Source: Alphaproteobacteria bacterium | Lineage (GTDB): Bacteria; Pseudomonadota; Alphaproteobacteria; RF32; CAG-239 | NCBI GenBank assembly: GCA_024408895.1 | Contig: JAKSUO010000049.1 | Coordinates: 1 to 8,562, forward strand | Length of the DNA: 8,562 nucleotides | Direction: 5' to 3' | In this document: piece by piece, positions 1 to 7,353 of the stretch | How positions within the stretch are numbered: position 1 is the first letter of the stretch | Layout: each line of letters starts with the position of its first letter | Translations under genes and position numbers: made by a program | The notes under the pieces: generated by a model | Seen by the model: the letters and a program-made list of their open reading frames with translations, nothing else | Told to the model about the DNA's origin: nothing | The model's database searches: none

Positions 1-421
1 TTATATGGCTTCTTTGCGCGGATTGCCGAAATCTTCCGTGAAAACAGCTGCGCAAACAGCTAATATCAATGAAGTGATGAAGCAAAAAAATGAAACATTG
101 TCTAAGGGCTATCAGCGGCGTGTCGGTTTTGCTCAAAGTATTTTGCATAACCCGCCGATATTGTTGTTGGATGAACCAATCGATGGCTTGGACCCAAATC
201 AAAAAGACTATATGCGCCGTTTGATTAAAGATATGTCGCAAAATAAAACTATTGTGATTTCAACGCATTTGTTGGAAGAAGCGGAAAGCGTGTGTAACCG
301 AATTATTGTGTTGGATAAAGGGTTTGTCAGAGCAGATGGCGATTTAAAACAAATATTAAAACAAACCGGTTGCAAAAACCTCTCGGAATCTTTCCGTGTT
401 TTAACAAAGCAGGAGGCCTAA
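1..421 (+). CDS. ABC transporter ATP-binding protein, GldA/ABC-2 type (5' end off window)
   Basis: This is the C-terminal part of an ABC ATPase that powers the permease encoded directly downstream. The open frame runs from the window edge, so the ATG at position 5 is an internal Met and the true start, Walker A and Q-loop lie upstream. Visible motifs, in order: a signature of the LSKGYQRRVG type (from nt 98; LSKG rather than LSGGQ is common in this subfamily), Walker B ILLLDEP (nt 158-178), D-loop DGLDP, and the H-loop histidine in STHLLEEAE (nt 266-268). The chain ends about 50 residues after the H-loop with no extra C-terminal domain, as in GldA-like ATPases of ABC-2 exporters. All visible catalytic motifs are intact, so the subunit is probably active. 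The substrate is unknown. Its stop codon abuts the next ATG (TAAATG), which indicates co-transcription and probable translational coupling. Confidence 0.93.
   Translation, partial: YMASLRGLPKSSVKTAAQTANINEVMKQKNETLSKGYQRRVGFAQSILHNPPILLLDEPIDGLDPNQKDYMRRLIKDMSQNKTIVISTHLLEEAESVCNRIIVLDKGFVRADGDLKQILKQTGCKNLSESFRVLTKQEA
411..416 (+). promoter_or_regulatory. Shine-Dalgarno AGGAGG for the fused ABC permease gene
   Basis: A perfect AGGAGG lies in the last codons of the ATPase gene, 5 nt before the ATG at 422. It fixes the start of the permease fusion at its first Met (MRKMF) rather than the Met three codons later, and fits strong, coupled translation of the two transporter subunits. Confidence 0.85.
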
Positions 422-3400
422 ATGAGAAAAATGTTCACTGTTGCAAAATATGAGTTGATGCGTTTTTTTGTATCACCGGTTGCGTATGTTTTTTTGCTCA
501 GTTTTTTGTTGTTAAACAGCTCGTTTGCCATTTATTTCGGCGATTTTTTTAACCGCGGTCAAGCCGATTTATTGCCAATGTTTGAATATCAACCTTGGCT
601 TTACATTCTTTTTGTGCCGGCTATTTCCATGCGTTTATGGAGTGAAGAATTTCGCCATAAAACAATTGTGCAAATTGTCACAATGCCTGTATCTGTCGGT
701 GCATTGGTTGTTGGAAAATTTCTTGCGGCTTGGTTGTTTTGCGGTATAGCTTTAGTTTTAACTTTTCCTTTTTGGATAACGGTAAATGTTCTCGGAACAC
801 CGGATAATCAGGTAATTTTACTCGGCTATGTTTCAAGTTTTGTTCTGGCCGGAAGTATGATTGCCGTATCCGAAGCAATTTCAGCCTTAACAAAAAATCA
901 GGTTATTGCATTGGTATTGGCGGTTTTGGCAAATCTGTTTTTCTTTTGGAGCGGTATTGAATATATTTTATCATTCTGCCGACTTTTTTTGCCGGACAGC
1001 ATAATAGACGTTGTGGCATCTTTTAGTTTTGTAACGCACTTTTCAACGTTGACTTACGGTTTGGTTGAGCTGCGGGATGCAATTTTCTTTGCTTCGTTGA
1101 TTATATTCTTTTTATATACGGCGATATTGATTATCAACATCAAAACCGCCGGAAATTCAGGTTGGTTGAAATCTGCCGGCAAAGCTTACTCTTTCGCAAT
1201 GTGGATATGCTTGTTTGTTGCCTTTTTCGGTGTCAATATTTTAGCCAACAATTTAACGCGTGCCGTTCGTTTTGACGCCACTGAGGAAAAAATATTTACC
1301 TTGAGTGAAAGCACATTGAAGGTTTTGCAAAATCTGCCGGAACCGGTGGTGGCAAAATTATATTTTTCGCCAATCTTGGAACAGCGAAATGCCAATATGC
1401 GCCAACAGTTTGATACTATCAGAATTTTATTGAAAAACTATCGTGATGCCTCGCACGGAATGTTTGATTTTAAAGTTTATTATCCTAAATTTTTAAGCAA
1501 CGAAGAAGATATAGCCATAGCTGACGGTATCCAACCTATTCCGCTGATTGATTTAAATCAAAACGCTTTGTTCGGTATGACATTGGAAGATACTTTGCAA
1601 AACAAAGAAACTATACCGTTTTTTGCGCAAACGCAGCGAGGCTTGTTGGAACAGGATATTACTTCTAAAATTTATTACTTGTATCAGCAGAAAAAAACAC
1701 TGGGCATTATTACGGATGTTCCGTTGTTCGGACAAAGCTCGTCCGATAGCAATATGCTTGGACAACCTTGGGAATTTATGAATATTTTACAGCAAAAATA
1801 TAAAACAGAGTTTTTGAAAACTGCCGAAGATTTTGAAAAATACAAACCGGATGTTGTTATGTTGTTTTATCCGCAGTATTTATCTGATGATATTATATCG
1901 GGTATCAAAAAATATTCCCGTGCCGGCGGTAAATTTCTTGTTATGTTGGATTCTGCAAACGAAGCAAGTCGCCTAAGCACCATCACCGTTGATAAATTGC
2001 ACGCCTCCGACTTGGGTATTTTGGAAACATTTTGGAAGATTCGTTTTTTTAAAGATTATGTCGTGGCTGATTTAAAAAACTCTATAACTGTTGATGCTAC
2101 GATTGATTACAATACAAACCCGATTTTTTCGCAAGACGTTATTCAATTTAAAATAAAAAAAGATGATTTAAATCCGTCACATCCGATTACGCGCGGATTA
2201 CACGAAATTATGTTGGCCTCGGCATCGGTTGTTGCGCCAGAAGAACATTCGTATAAAAGGGGAGATATAAAGTTCTATCCGTTAATGCGTGCCAGCAAGC
2301 TCTCGGAAATGATGCCTTCACAAGTTGTGATAGACGGTTTGAATCCGCAAAAAATATTGAGCTATTTTGAACCGGATAATCACCAAAAAATATTGGCCGC
2401 CGAAGTAATCGGAATGGAAAAAGAAAATCCGTTTGACTTAATTGTTGTGGGTGATTCCGATTTTCTGTATGACAATTTCTGGATTAATAAGCTCAGCTTG
2501 TTGGAAAGGGATTATATAGGCAGCCAGTTTGATAACGTAAACTTTTTGCTCAACGCGCTTGACTACTTAACAAACGATACAACCTTAATGGATTTGCGCG
2601 GTAAGCGATTCCGCTCGCGTGATTTTGAAGGAATTGATACGTTGCGACGGCTTAATTCTTTTAACTATAAAAAACAGGAACAATATATATTTGATCAAAT
2701 AGATCAAGCCAAAGTTGCTTTGCAGAAAATATGGAATAAAAAGGATTTTGAAGAACGAGAGAACTTTTCAACTGATGAATTAACTTCAATTGCCCAGATA
2801 AGACAGCAACTGGATGATTATCGTCAGCAATTAAGCAATATTCGTTATCAAGCATATAAAGATATTGACCGTATTGCGACGAATATTAAATTTATAAACA
2901 TTTGGTTGTTGCCACTGATTTTTGGCTTGTTGCTTCTTATATATTATGTTTCTAAAGCAATTAAACAAAAGAAGATATATCAACCTCTTAAGGCCGACAA
3001 GAAGTTATTGGGCTTATTTTTCTGCTGCGCCTCAATTTTAATTGCCGGGCTGGTTTCTGTGTATTTTGCAAACAGTAACGGTATAGATTCATACGAAAAT
3101 AAAAAGTCTTTTCCGAAAGTTATTGAGCATATCAATGATATTTCACGCATTACTCTGAAAAGTCATGAAAAAACTCTTACTTTTGAAAAGAATAATGGTT
3201 TGTGGATATTAAAGGAAATGCCTGATTTGCCTGTTTTGCAAGAGCGTGTTCGTCGTTTTCTGACAATATTGGCGCAGGCTAAATTTTTCTTAAAAAAATC
3301 AGATAAAGCTGAAAATTTGGCTTTCTTTAACGTTTCGCCGATTGAAGATGAAAATTCAAAAGCAATTGAGGTTACACTGTCAAACGGCAATCAAATTATA

Positions 3401-3889
3401 GAACAATTTGAGCTCGGAGATACCAATATTGATATAGGCAGAGGCGCAAAAGCCGCTTATATCAGGTTCCCGACACAATTTCAAGTTTGGGAAATTGTGG
3501 CTGATTTTGTGGATATGGATATAGATTGGCGCAAGTGGACTTATTCAAATTTATGGGACTTAAAGTTTGGCAGAATTTACGCGCCAACCAAAGGTTCGCA
3601 AACGGAAGAATCTTTGCTTTATTTGATGAAAATGCTTTTGAATACACCGATTATCAAAGTTACAACTTTGAATGACACACCGCCGATTTTTATTTATAGA
3701 TTGTATATTGAAGACGGAAATTATGTTGATTTGCGGTTTTATAATATCGGTGATGAAACTATGATAGCATATGATTTTGACGCAAATAACGGTAATGCTT
3801 ATTTGAAATTATTTGCTAAATATCTAAATAATAAAGCAGTGGTTGTAGATAAAAACAAAATGGAGAAAATAATTAATGTCCTCAAATAA
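422..3889 (+). CDS. Fused ABC-2 permease / GldG-like auxiliary / DUF4340 membrane protein
   Basis: This single 1155-residue chain holds three parts that are often separate genes. Residues 1-240 form a GldF-like ABC-2 permease with about six membrane segments (near 16-38, 58-72, 96-124, 131-157, 160-178, 219-240). Residues 255-276 are a seventh segment that starts a GldG/ABC_transp_aux region. That region carries the family motif DATEEKIFTLSEST (285-298), a late VVGDSDFLYDNFW motif (675-687), NFLLNALDYLTND (707-719) and a Gln/Lys/Glu-rich, probably coiled-coil stretch (about 750-820), and ends in a segment at 824-843. A Lys-rich loop (844-861) leads to a ninth segment (862-884) and a DUF4340 domain with the NGLWIL motif (925-930). 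Basic loops fall on the cytoplasmic side, which puts the GldG and DUF4340 domains in the periplasm. With the upstream ATPase it should form an exporter-type ABC complex of unknown substrate; Gld homologues act in gliding and secretion in Bacteroidota, and that role is not implied here. No internal stop is present. Confidence 0.88.
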   Translation: MRKMFTVAKYELMRFFVSPVAYVFLLSFLLLNSSFAIYFGDFFNRGQADLLPMFEYQPWLYILFVPAISMRLWSEEFRHKTIVQIVTMPVSVGALVVGKFLAAWLFCGIALVLTFPFWITVNVLGTPDNQVILLGYVSSFVLAGSMIAVSEAISALTKNQVIALVLAVLANLFFFWSGIEYILSFCRLFLPDSIIDVVASFSFVTHFSTLTYGLVELRDAIFFASLIIFFLYTAILIINIKTAGNSGWLKSAGKAYSFAMWICLFVAFFGVNILANNLTRAVRFDATEEKIFTLSESTLKVLQNLPEPVVAKLYFSPILEQRNANMRQQFDTIRILLKNYRDASHGMFDFKVYYPKFLSNEEDIAIADGIQPIPLIDLNQNALFGMTLEDTLQNKETIPFFAQTQRGLLEQDITSKIYYLYQQKKTLGIITDVPLFGQSSSDSNMLGQPWEFMNILQQKYKTEFLKTAEDFEKYKPDVVMLFYPQYLSDDIISGIKKYSRAGGKFLVMLDSANEASRLSTITVDKLHASDLGILETFWKIRFFKDYVVADLKNSITVDATIDYNTNPIFSQDVIQFKIKKDDLNPSHPITRGLHEIMLASASVVAPEEHSYKRGDIKFYPLMRASKLSEMMPSQVVIDGLNPQKILSYFEPDNHQKILAAEVIGMEKENPFDLIVVGDSDFLYDNFWINKLSLLERDYIGSQFDNVNFLLNALDYLTNDTTLMDLRGKRFRSRDFEGIDTLRRLNSFNYKKQEQYIFDQIDQAKVALQKIWNKKDFEERENFSTDELTSIAQIRQQLDDYRQQLSNIRYQAYKDIDRIATNIKFINIWLLPLIFGLLLLIYYVSKAIKQKKIYQPLKADKKLLGLFFCCASILIAGLVSVYFANSNGIDSYENKKSFPKVIEHINDISRITLKSHEKTLTFEKNNGLWILKEMPDLPVLQERVRRFLTILAQAKFFLKKSDKAENLAFFNVSPIEDENSKAIEVTLSNGNQIIEQFELGDTNIDIGRGAKAAYIRFPTQFQVWEIVADFVDMDIDWRKWTYSNLWDLKFGRIYAPTKGSQTEESLLYLMKMLLNTPIIKVTTLNDTPPIFIYRLYIEDGNYVDLRFYNIGDETMIAYDFDANNGNAYLKLFAKYLNNKAVVVDKNKMEKIINVLK
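3862..3865 (+). promoter_or_regulatory. Shine-Dalgarno GGAG for the CDF transporter, inside the preceding gene
   Basis: GGAG sits 10 nt before the ATG at 3876, within the last codons of the ABC fusion gene. It supports the overlapping start and implies that the CDF gene is translated from the ABC operon mRNA. No separate promoter is recognisable. Confidence 0.6.
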
Positions 3890-4787
3890 TAATGATAATA
3901 AATTAAAAAAAACAGCAACAATTGCCAGTGTTGGCACAGCTGTTTTGCTTGTAATTGTCAAAGCCATAGCCGCATTTTTTACCGGCTCATTATCAGTTTT
4001 ATCTTCAATGGCCGATAGCCTTGCAGATGTTTTTTCTTCTCTGATAAGTTATATTGCTGTGCATTATGCCGCTAAACCGCTTTCGGTAGAACATCGCTAT
4101 GGCTACGGTAAAGCTGAGTCGGTAAGTGCGTTGTTGCAGGCTGCTTTTATTGTCGGTTCGGCGGGTTTTATTTTGTATGATGGCATTTATCGCTTTATTT
4201 ATCCGCAAAAAGTTAATGACACGACTTTGGGTATCGGTGTGATGTTGTTTTGCTTGTTTTGCACGGTTTTGCTTGTTTTGTTTCAGCGTTATGTTATTCG
4301 CAAAACTAAATCACAAGCCATAGCGGCAGATAGTTTGCATTATGTCGTGGACATTTTATCAAATTTATCAGTTATCATATCCTTGCTTATTGTTAAATAT
4401 GTGCACTGGGAGTGGTTTGATATTTTAACGGCCATAGCGATATCACTGTATTTGATATATAATGCTTGGAAATTGGCGCTTGACGCCTTGCAGGAAATAA
4501 CCGATAAAGAACTTAATGCGGACATTAAAGAAAATATTATACGCTTAATGTGTTCGGTGGAGGGTGTTCTTGGATGCCATGATTTACGTTCTCGTGTCTC
4601 CGGTTCTCGGTGGTTTGTGGAAATCCATCTGGAATTTGACGGCAATAAAACTTTAACTGAAACTCATTCGCTGGCAGATTTAGCCGAGCATAAAGTTTTA
4701 GAAGTTTATCCGCAGATACAGCTGATAGTCCATCAAGATCCGCACGGACTTAAAGAAAATCGTATTGATAATACCATAGCAGATTGA
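3876..4787 (+). CDS. fieF-like: Cation diffusion facilitator, FieF/YiiP-like divalent metal efflux protein
   Basis: This 303-residue inner-membrane antiporter of the CDF family has the usual layout of six membrane segments and a cytoplasmic C-terminal metal-sensing domain. The transport site is complete: D47 and D51 in DSLAD, and H155 and D159 in HYVVD. This is the DD/HD set of FieF, associated with Zn/Cd/Fe transport, rather than the HD/HD set of Zn-only ZitB types. The cytoplasmic site C ligands are also kept: H235 (GCHDLR), H251 (EIHLEF), H264 (ETHSLAD), H286 and D288 (IVHQDPH). The small loop site B is degraded: by alignment from memory with E. coli FieF, D68 and H75 are replaced by S70 and Y77, and only H73 remains. 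Length is normal for the family. The start overlaps the ABC gene by 14 nt and has GGAG upstream. Metal preference is inferred from motifs only. Confidence 0.93.
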   Translation: MSSNNNDNKLKKTATIASVGTAVLLVIVKAIAAFFTGSLSVLSSMADSLADVFSSLISYIAVHYAAKPLSVEHRYGYGKAESVSALLQAAFIVGSAGFILYDGIYRFIYPQKVNDTTLGIGVMLFCLFCTVLLVLFQRYVIRKTKSQAIAADSLHYVVDILSNLSVIISLLIVKYVHWEWFDILTAIAISLYLIYNAWKLALDALQEITDKELNADIKENIIRLMCSVEGVLGCHDLRSRVSGSRWFVEIHLEFDGNKTLTETHSLADLAEHKVLEVYPQIQLIVHQDPHGLKENRIDNTIAD

Positions 4788-4790
4788 GTT

Positions 4791-6449
4791 TTATGATTTT
4801 TTCTTTTTTATTTGCGGGAATTTCATAATAAACTCCGTACCGATTCCGACTTTACTGAGGACTTTGATTTCGCCGTTCATCTTGCCGACCAAGCTTTTAA
4901 CAATTGCCAATCCCAAACCGGAACTTTTAATCTTATCTGTTGTTGAATAAAACGGTTCAAAAATATGTTTAAGTTTTTTAGCGTCTATTCCGGTTCCCGT
5001 ATCTTTAACGGAAACAACGATATTCTTTGCTTTTTCGCCGGCTGTTATTGTTAATTTTCCGCCGTTTGGCATTGCTTTAACGGCATTTTGCAGCAAATTG
5101 AGAATAATCATTTTAAAATCAGCGTCATTTCCAAAAATTTTTATATTTTCATCAATTTGCATATTTGCGAAAATTCCACGGCGTTTTGTATCATAATCTA
5201 CCATGTAGAGCATATCTTGCACAGCATCTGTGACATTGATTTCGCTAACTTCTTCTTCGGAGTATCGTGCCAGTTGCAACAATCTTTCTGGTGTTTTAAC
5301 CGCTTCAATCAGTTGTTTATGAATTAATGAAAGATATTTTTTTTGATTTTCATAATCAATGTTGGAATTTTGATTATCTTCCAACATGCCCTCCAAAATC
5401 AGGCGAATTGCGCCCAAGTTGTTTTTCATTTCATGCGCAATAGAAGTTGAGAGAAAAGCCAAAGATGATACTTTTTGTTGATGTGAATATCTTACATCGT
5501 TGCTTAAATCATGCAAAACTTCCACAATGTAAAAATCATCAGAATTGATAGGCATTTTCGCTGCATTTAAATAAAAAGGTGTTGCGCCGATTTCATGAAT
5601 TGTATGTAAAACATCATTTTTCTTTTGTTTCATAAATTTAATAGGGCAATTATATTTTCCTTCCGGACAACCGTCGCATGCGTTGTATCCGTATGCGGTA
5701 TAGCATTTTTTGCCTACCGTTTCTTCAGAAACGTTGAGAGATTGATTGAATGCGCGATTAGTCATAATCACATTATAATTCTGATCTATAACACGGATTC
5801 CTTCCGGTATTCCATCAAGAAGATGTTGCAAAAATTTCTCGCGGCGAGATGTTTCGGTGATGTTGTTTTCTATGTTGTCCAACATTTGATTAAATGCCGA
5901 ATACAGAATATCAAATTCATCTTTGTATATTTTTTTCAAATTAACGGGCAATCGGCTTGTATAAACACCCGACGACACCTGATTGCTGACATCAAAAATT
6001 GTGTTCACCGGCCGGATAACCCAAAAATCCAACAGAAACAGCAGCAGTAATATCAGCAGAATAATGATAAACAAACTGTATCCGATAACTTCTGCGCCTG
6101 TTCTAATGGCCTTTATATTGCTGTCGTAATTTTTTTTAAGCTCGTCATTTAATTTTTGCTCATTTGTTAATTCTTCTTGTTTGGAACTGAGCTCACGAGA
6201 TATTGTGTATATATTGTAATCTTTTAGAGCGTCGGGATATTCTTGCCCTATTGTTGCCAGTTTGGTCTGTAATCTGATATTATCATTCAACAGTTTGACG
6301 ACATATTCATTACGTATATAGGTTTGATTTTTATTATCGTTAATTTTTTGCGAATACAAATTGATGAAAATAATCAAAAACAACAATGCCGTCAAAATCA
6401 AGAATGCCAGCAAACTGTACAATATTTTTTTACTTAAGCTGAAATACAT
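4791..6449 (-). CDS. Membrane sensor histidine kinase with HAMP and Cys-rich PAS domain
   Basis: This 552-residue kinase is numbered from the ATG at 6449, chosen because AAAGGAG lies 8 nt upstream; an in-frame ATG at 6473 has no such site and would overlap the preceding gene. Layout: membrane segment 9-32, a periplasmic sensor of about 85 residues rich in Lys/Glu/Gln and likely helical, membrane segment 121-143, HAMP about 146-196, PAS about 204-314, a HisKA-type dimerisation domain with phospho-acceptor H339 in IAHEMKNN (Asn where Pro is usual), and a HATPase domain with N-box N455 (LLQNAVKA), D483 (DTGTGI), FEPFYST and SGLGLAIV. All catalytic motifs are intact. The PAS domain has four cysteines (C249, C258, C261, C268) with CxxCP and CP motifs, possibly a metal, Fe-S or redox site. 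It is last in a minus-strand operon behind a Bax-like protein. No response regulator is in view, so its partner and signal are unknown. Confidence 0.92.
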   Translation of the reverse strand: MYFSLSKKILYSLLAFLILTALLFLIIFINLYSQKINDNKNQTYIRNEYVVKLLNDNIRLQTKLATIGQEYPDALKDYNIYTISRELSSKQEELTNEQKLNDELKKNYDSNIKAIRTGAEVIGYSLFIIILLILLLLFLLDFWVIRPVNTIFDVSNQVSSGVYTSRLPVNLKKIYKDEFDILYSAFNQMLDNIENNITETSRREKFLQHLLDGIPEGIRVIDQNYNVIMTNRAFNQSLNVSEETVGKKCYTAYGYNACDGCPEGKYNCPIKFMKQKKNDVLHTIHEIGATPFYLNAAKMPINSDDFYIVEVLHDLSNDVRYSHQQKVSSLAFLSTSIAHEMKNNLGAIRLILEGMLEDNQNSNIDYENQKKYLSLIHKQLIEAVKTPERLLQLARYSEEEVSEINVTDAVQDMLYMVDYDTKRRGIFANMQIDENIKIFGNDADFKMIILNLLQNAVKAMPNGGKLTITAGEKAKNIVVSVKDTGTGIDAKKLKHIFEPFYSTTDKIKSSGLGLAIVKSLVGKMNGEIKVLSKVGIGTEFIMKFPQIKKKKS

Positions 6450-6457
6450 TTTACAAT

Positions 6458-6464
6458 CTCCTTT
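6458..6464 (-). promoter_or_regulatory. Shine-Dalgarno AAAGGAG deciding the histidine kinase start
   Basis: Read on the minus strand, AAAGGAG overlaps the TAA of the Bax-like gene (6463-6465) and is 8 nt from the ATG at 6449. This supports the downstream start and a 13-nt intergenic gap with stop-start coupling. Confidence 0.8.
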
Positions 6465-7353
6465 ATTCCACATCTTTTAATTGTGAAAAGTAGTCGGTAT
6501 TTGCCAACTGAAAAAATGTGAACGTGTAGTCTATTAAACCGGCAACATTTTTCAAGTTACTGTCATTAATCATTGTGGCTGCCAATTGCGGGCCGTAAGG
6601 TGGTTTTTTTAAGGTGCGTGCCACTCGTCTGGATTCGCGGAAATAGTCATAATTAATGTGTGAGTTTAATTTTAATGCGCGCTGTCTGATGCAATCCTCC
6701 AGAGAATTAAATTCCCGATAACGATAATTTGCATTTGGATCATCTTGTGGTTTCAATCCTTCATCTTCATACCATATTTCGTCACGATACAGTGCATTTG
6801 CTTTTAACGCCAATCGTGACATTCCCCAATCGGTATAAATTGCGGCGGTGGATATCATTAAAGACGGAGGCACAACATCTGCTTTTACCAAAAGCTGCCG
6901 TAACAAAATTCGTGTTCGCGAATCATCTTTCATGCGTGTGAACACGTCATATTTTTTTGCCATTTCCTCCAGAAACGTTTGATCTTCCGCACTTATTTTT
7001 TTATCTTTGCCGAATGTAACGTTTATTTGTTCTATTTTGGCGCGTTCTTCCGCTATTTCTTCGTTAATTTTCAACACCAACGGCAACAATATTTTAATAA
7101 ACATTTTTTGCTTGGCATTATTCTCCGGAACATCTGCCCAATCGGTGGGCAAGTGTGCAACAAATATCCGCGGATATTGCCCGCGCAAACGGTCAAATTC
7201 AAAAAATTTTTGCTGATTGAAAAGATGTTCCAGTTCGTCAGTTGTTGTTGCCTGCACATAAATTGCGCCGTCTTTTTTTTGCGCTGTCATTTCGGCATGA
7301 AGCGGCATAATCACGGCAAACAAAAGCACCAAAACGCAACGGCATAATTTCAT
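6463..7353 (-). CDS. Bax/FlgJ-related glucosaminidase-fold protein, probably catalytically inactive
   Basis: This 296-residue exported protein of the Bax family (COG2992, glucosaminidase domain) has an N-terminal signal peptide with a likely cut after LHA at residue 20. The family region is clear: KQKMFIKILLPLVLKINEEI (81-100), a long helical linker, VVPPSLMISTAAIYTDWGMS (160-179) and LKLNSHINYDYFRESRR (227-243), matching the Bax pattern VPxSLxxAxAAxESGWGTS and NLNTHPAYxxFRxxR. The family catalytic Glu of ESGWG is Tyr173 here (YTDWG; codon TAT), the following NNLFG is NALYR, and the conserved Tyr before NLNTH is missing. It may therefore bind peptidoglycan or a partner without cutting it; a relocated catalytic residue cannot be excluded. 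It starts directly after the Nfu stop (TAAATG), with AGGA at 7361-7364, and is followed by the histidine kinase, which suggests a shared envelope role. Family assignment is strong; loss of activity is inference. Confidence 0.82.
   Translation of the reverse strand: MKLCRCVLVLLFAVIMPLHAEMTAQKKDGAIYVQATTTDELEHLFNQQKFFEFDRLRGQYPRIFVAHLPTDWADVPENNAKQKMFIKILLPLVLKINEEIAEERAKIEQINVTFGKDKKISAEDQTFLEEMAKKYDVFTRMKDDSRTRILLRQLLVKADVVPPSLMISTAAIYTDWGMSRLALKANALYRDEIWYEDEGLKPQDDPNANYRYREFNSLEDCIRQRALKLNSHINYDYFRESRRVARTLKKPPYGPQLAATMINDSNLKNVAGLIDYTFTFFQLANTDYFSQLKDVE

Noticed and set aside
4762..4774. Small inverted repeat GTATT-GAT-AATAC near the end of the CDF gene; on the minus strand it is followed by GATTTTCTTT, a possible terminator for the kinase operon.
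   Set aside because: The stem is only 5 bp and AT-rich and the T tract is interrupted, so it is too weak to annotate as a terminator.
4794..4811. T-rich run just after the CDF stop, resembling the tail of a plus-strand terminator.
   Set aside because: No convincing hairpin precedes it, and it encodes the Lys-rich C terminus (IKKKKS) of the kinase on the other strand.
5625..6050. 141-residue open frame on the plus strand, antisense to the histidine kinase.
   Set aside because: It lies wholly within the kinase, has no recognisable domain and is rich in Phe/Ile/Cys/His as expected of a complement-strand shadow.
6450..6473. Upstream in-frame ATG at 6473 for the histidine kinase (8 extra residues).
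   Set aside because: The extra residues encode the ribosome-binding site of the downstream ATG and overlap the preceding gene; AAAGGAG is ideally spaced for the start at 6449.
6979..7347. 122-residue plus-strand open frame, antisense to the Bax-like gene.
   Set aside because: It is a shadow of a gene with clear family motifs; its composition is Phe/Cys/His-rich and it has no domain signature.
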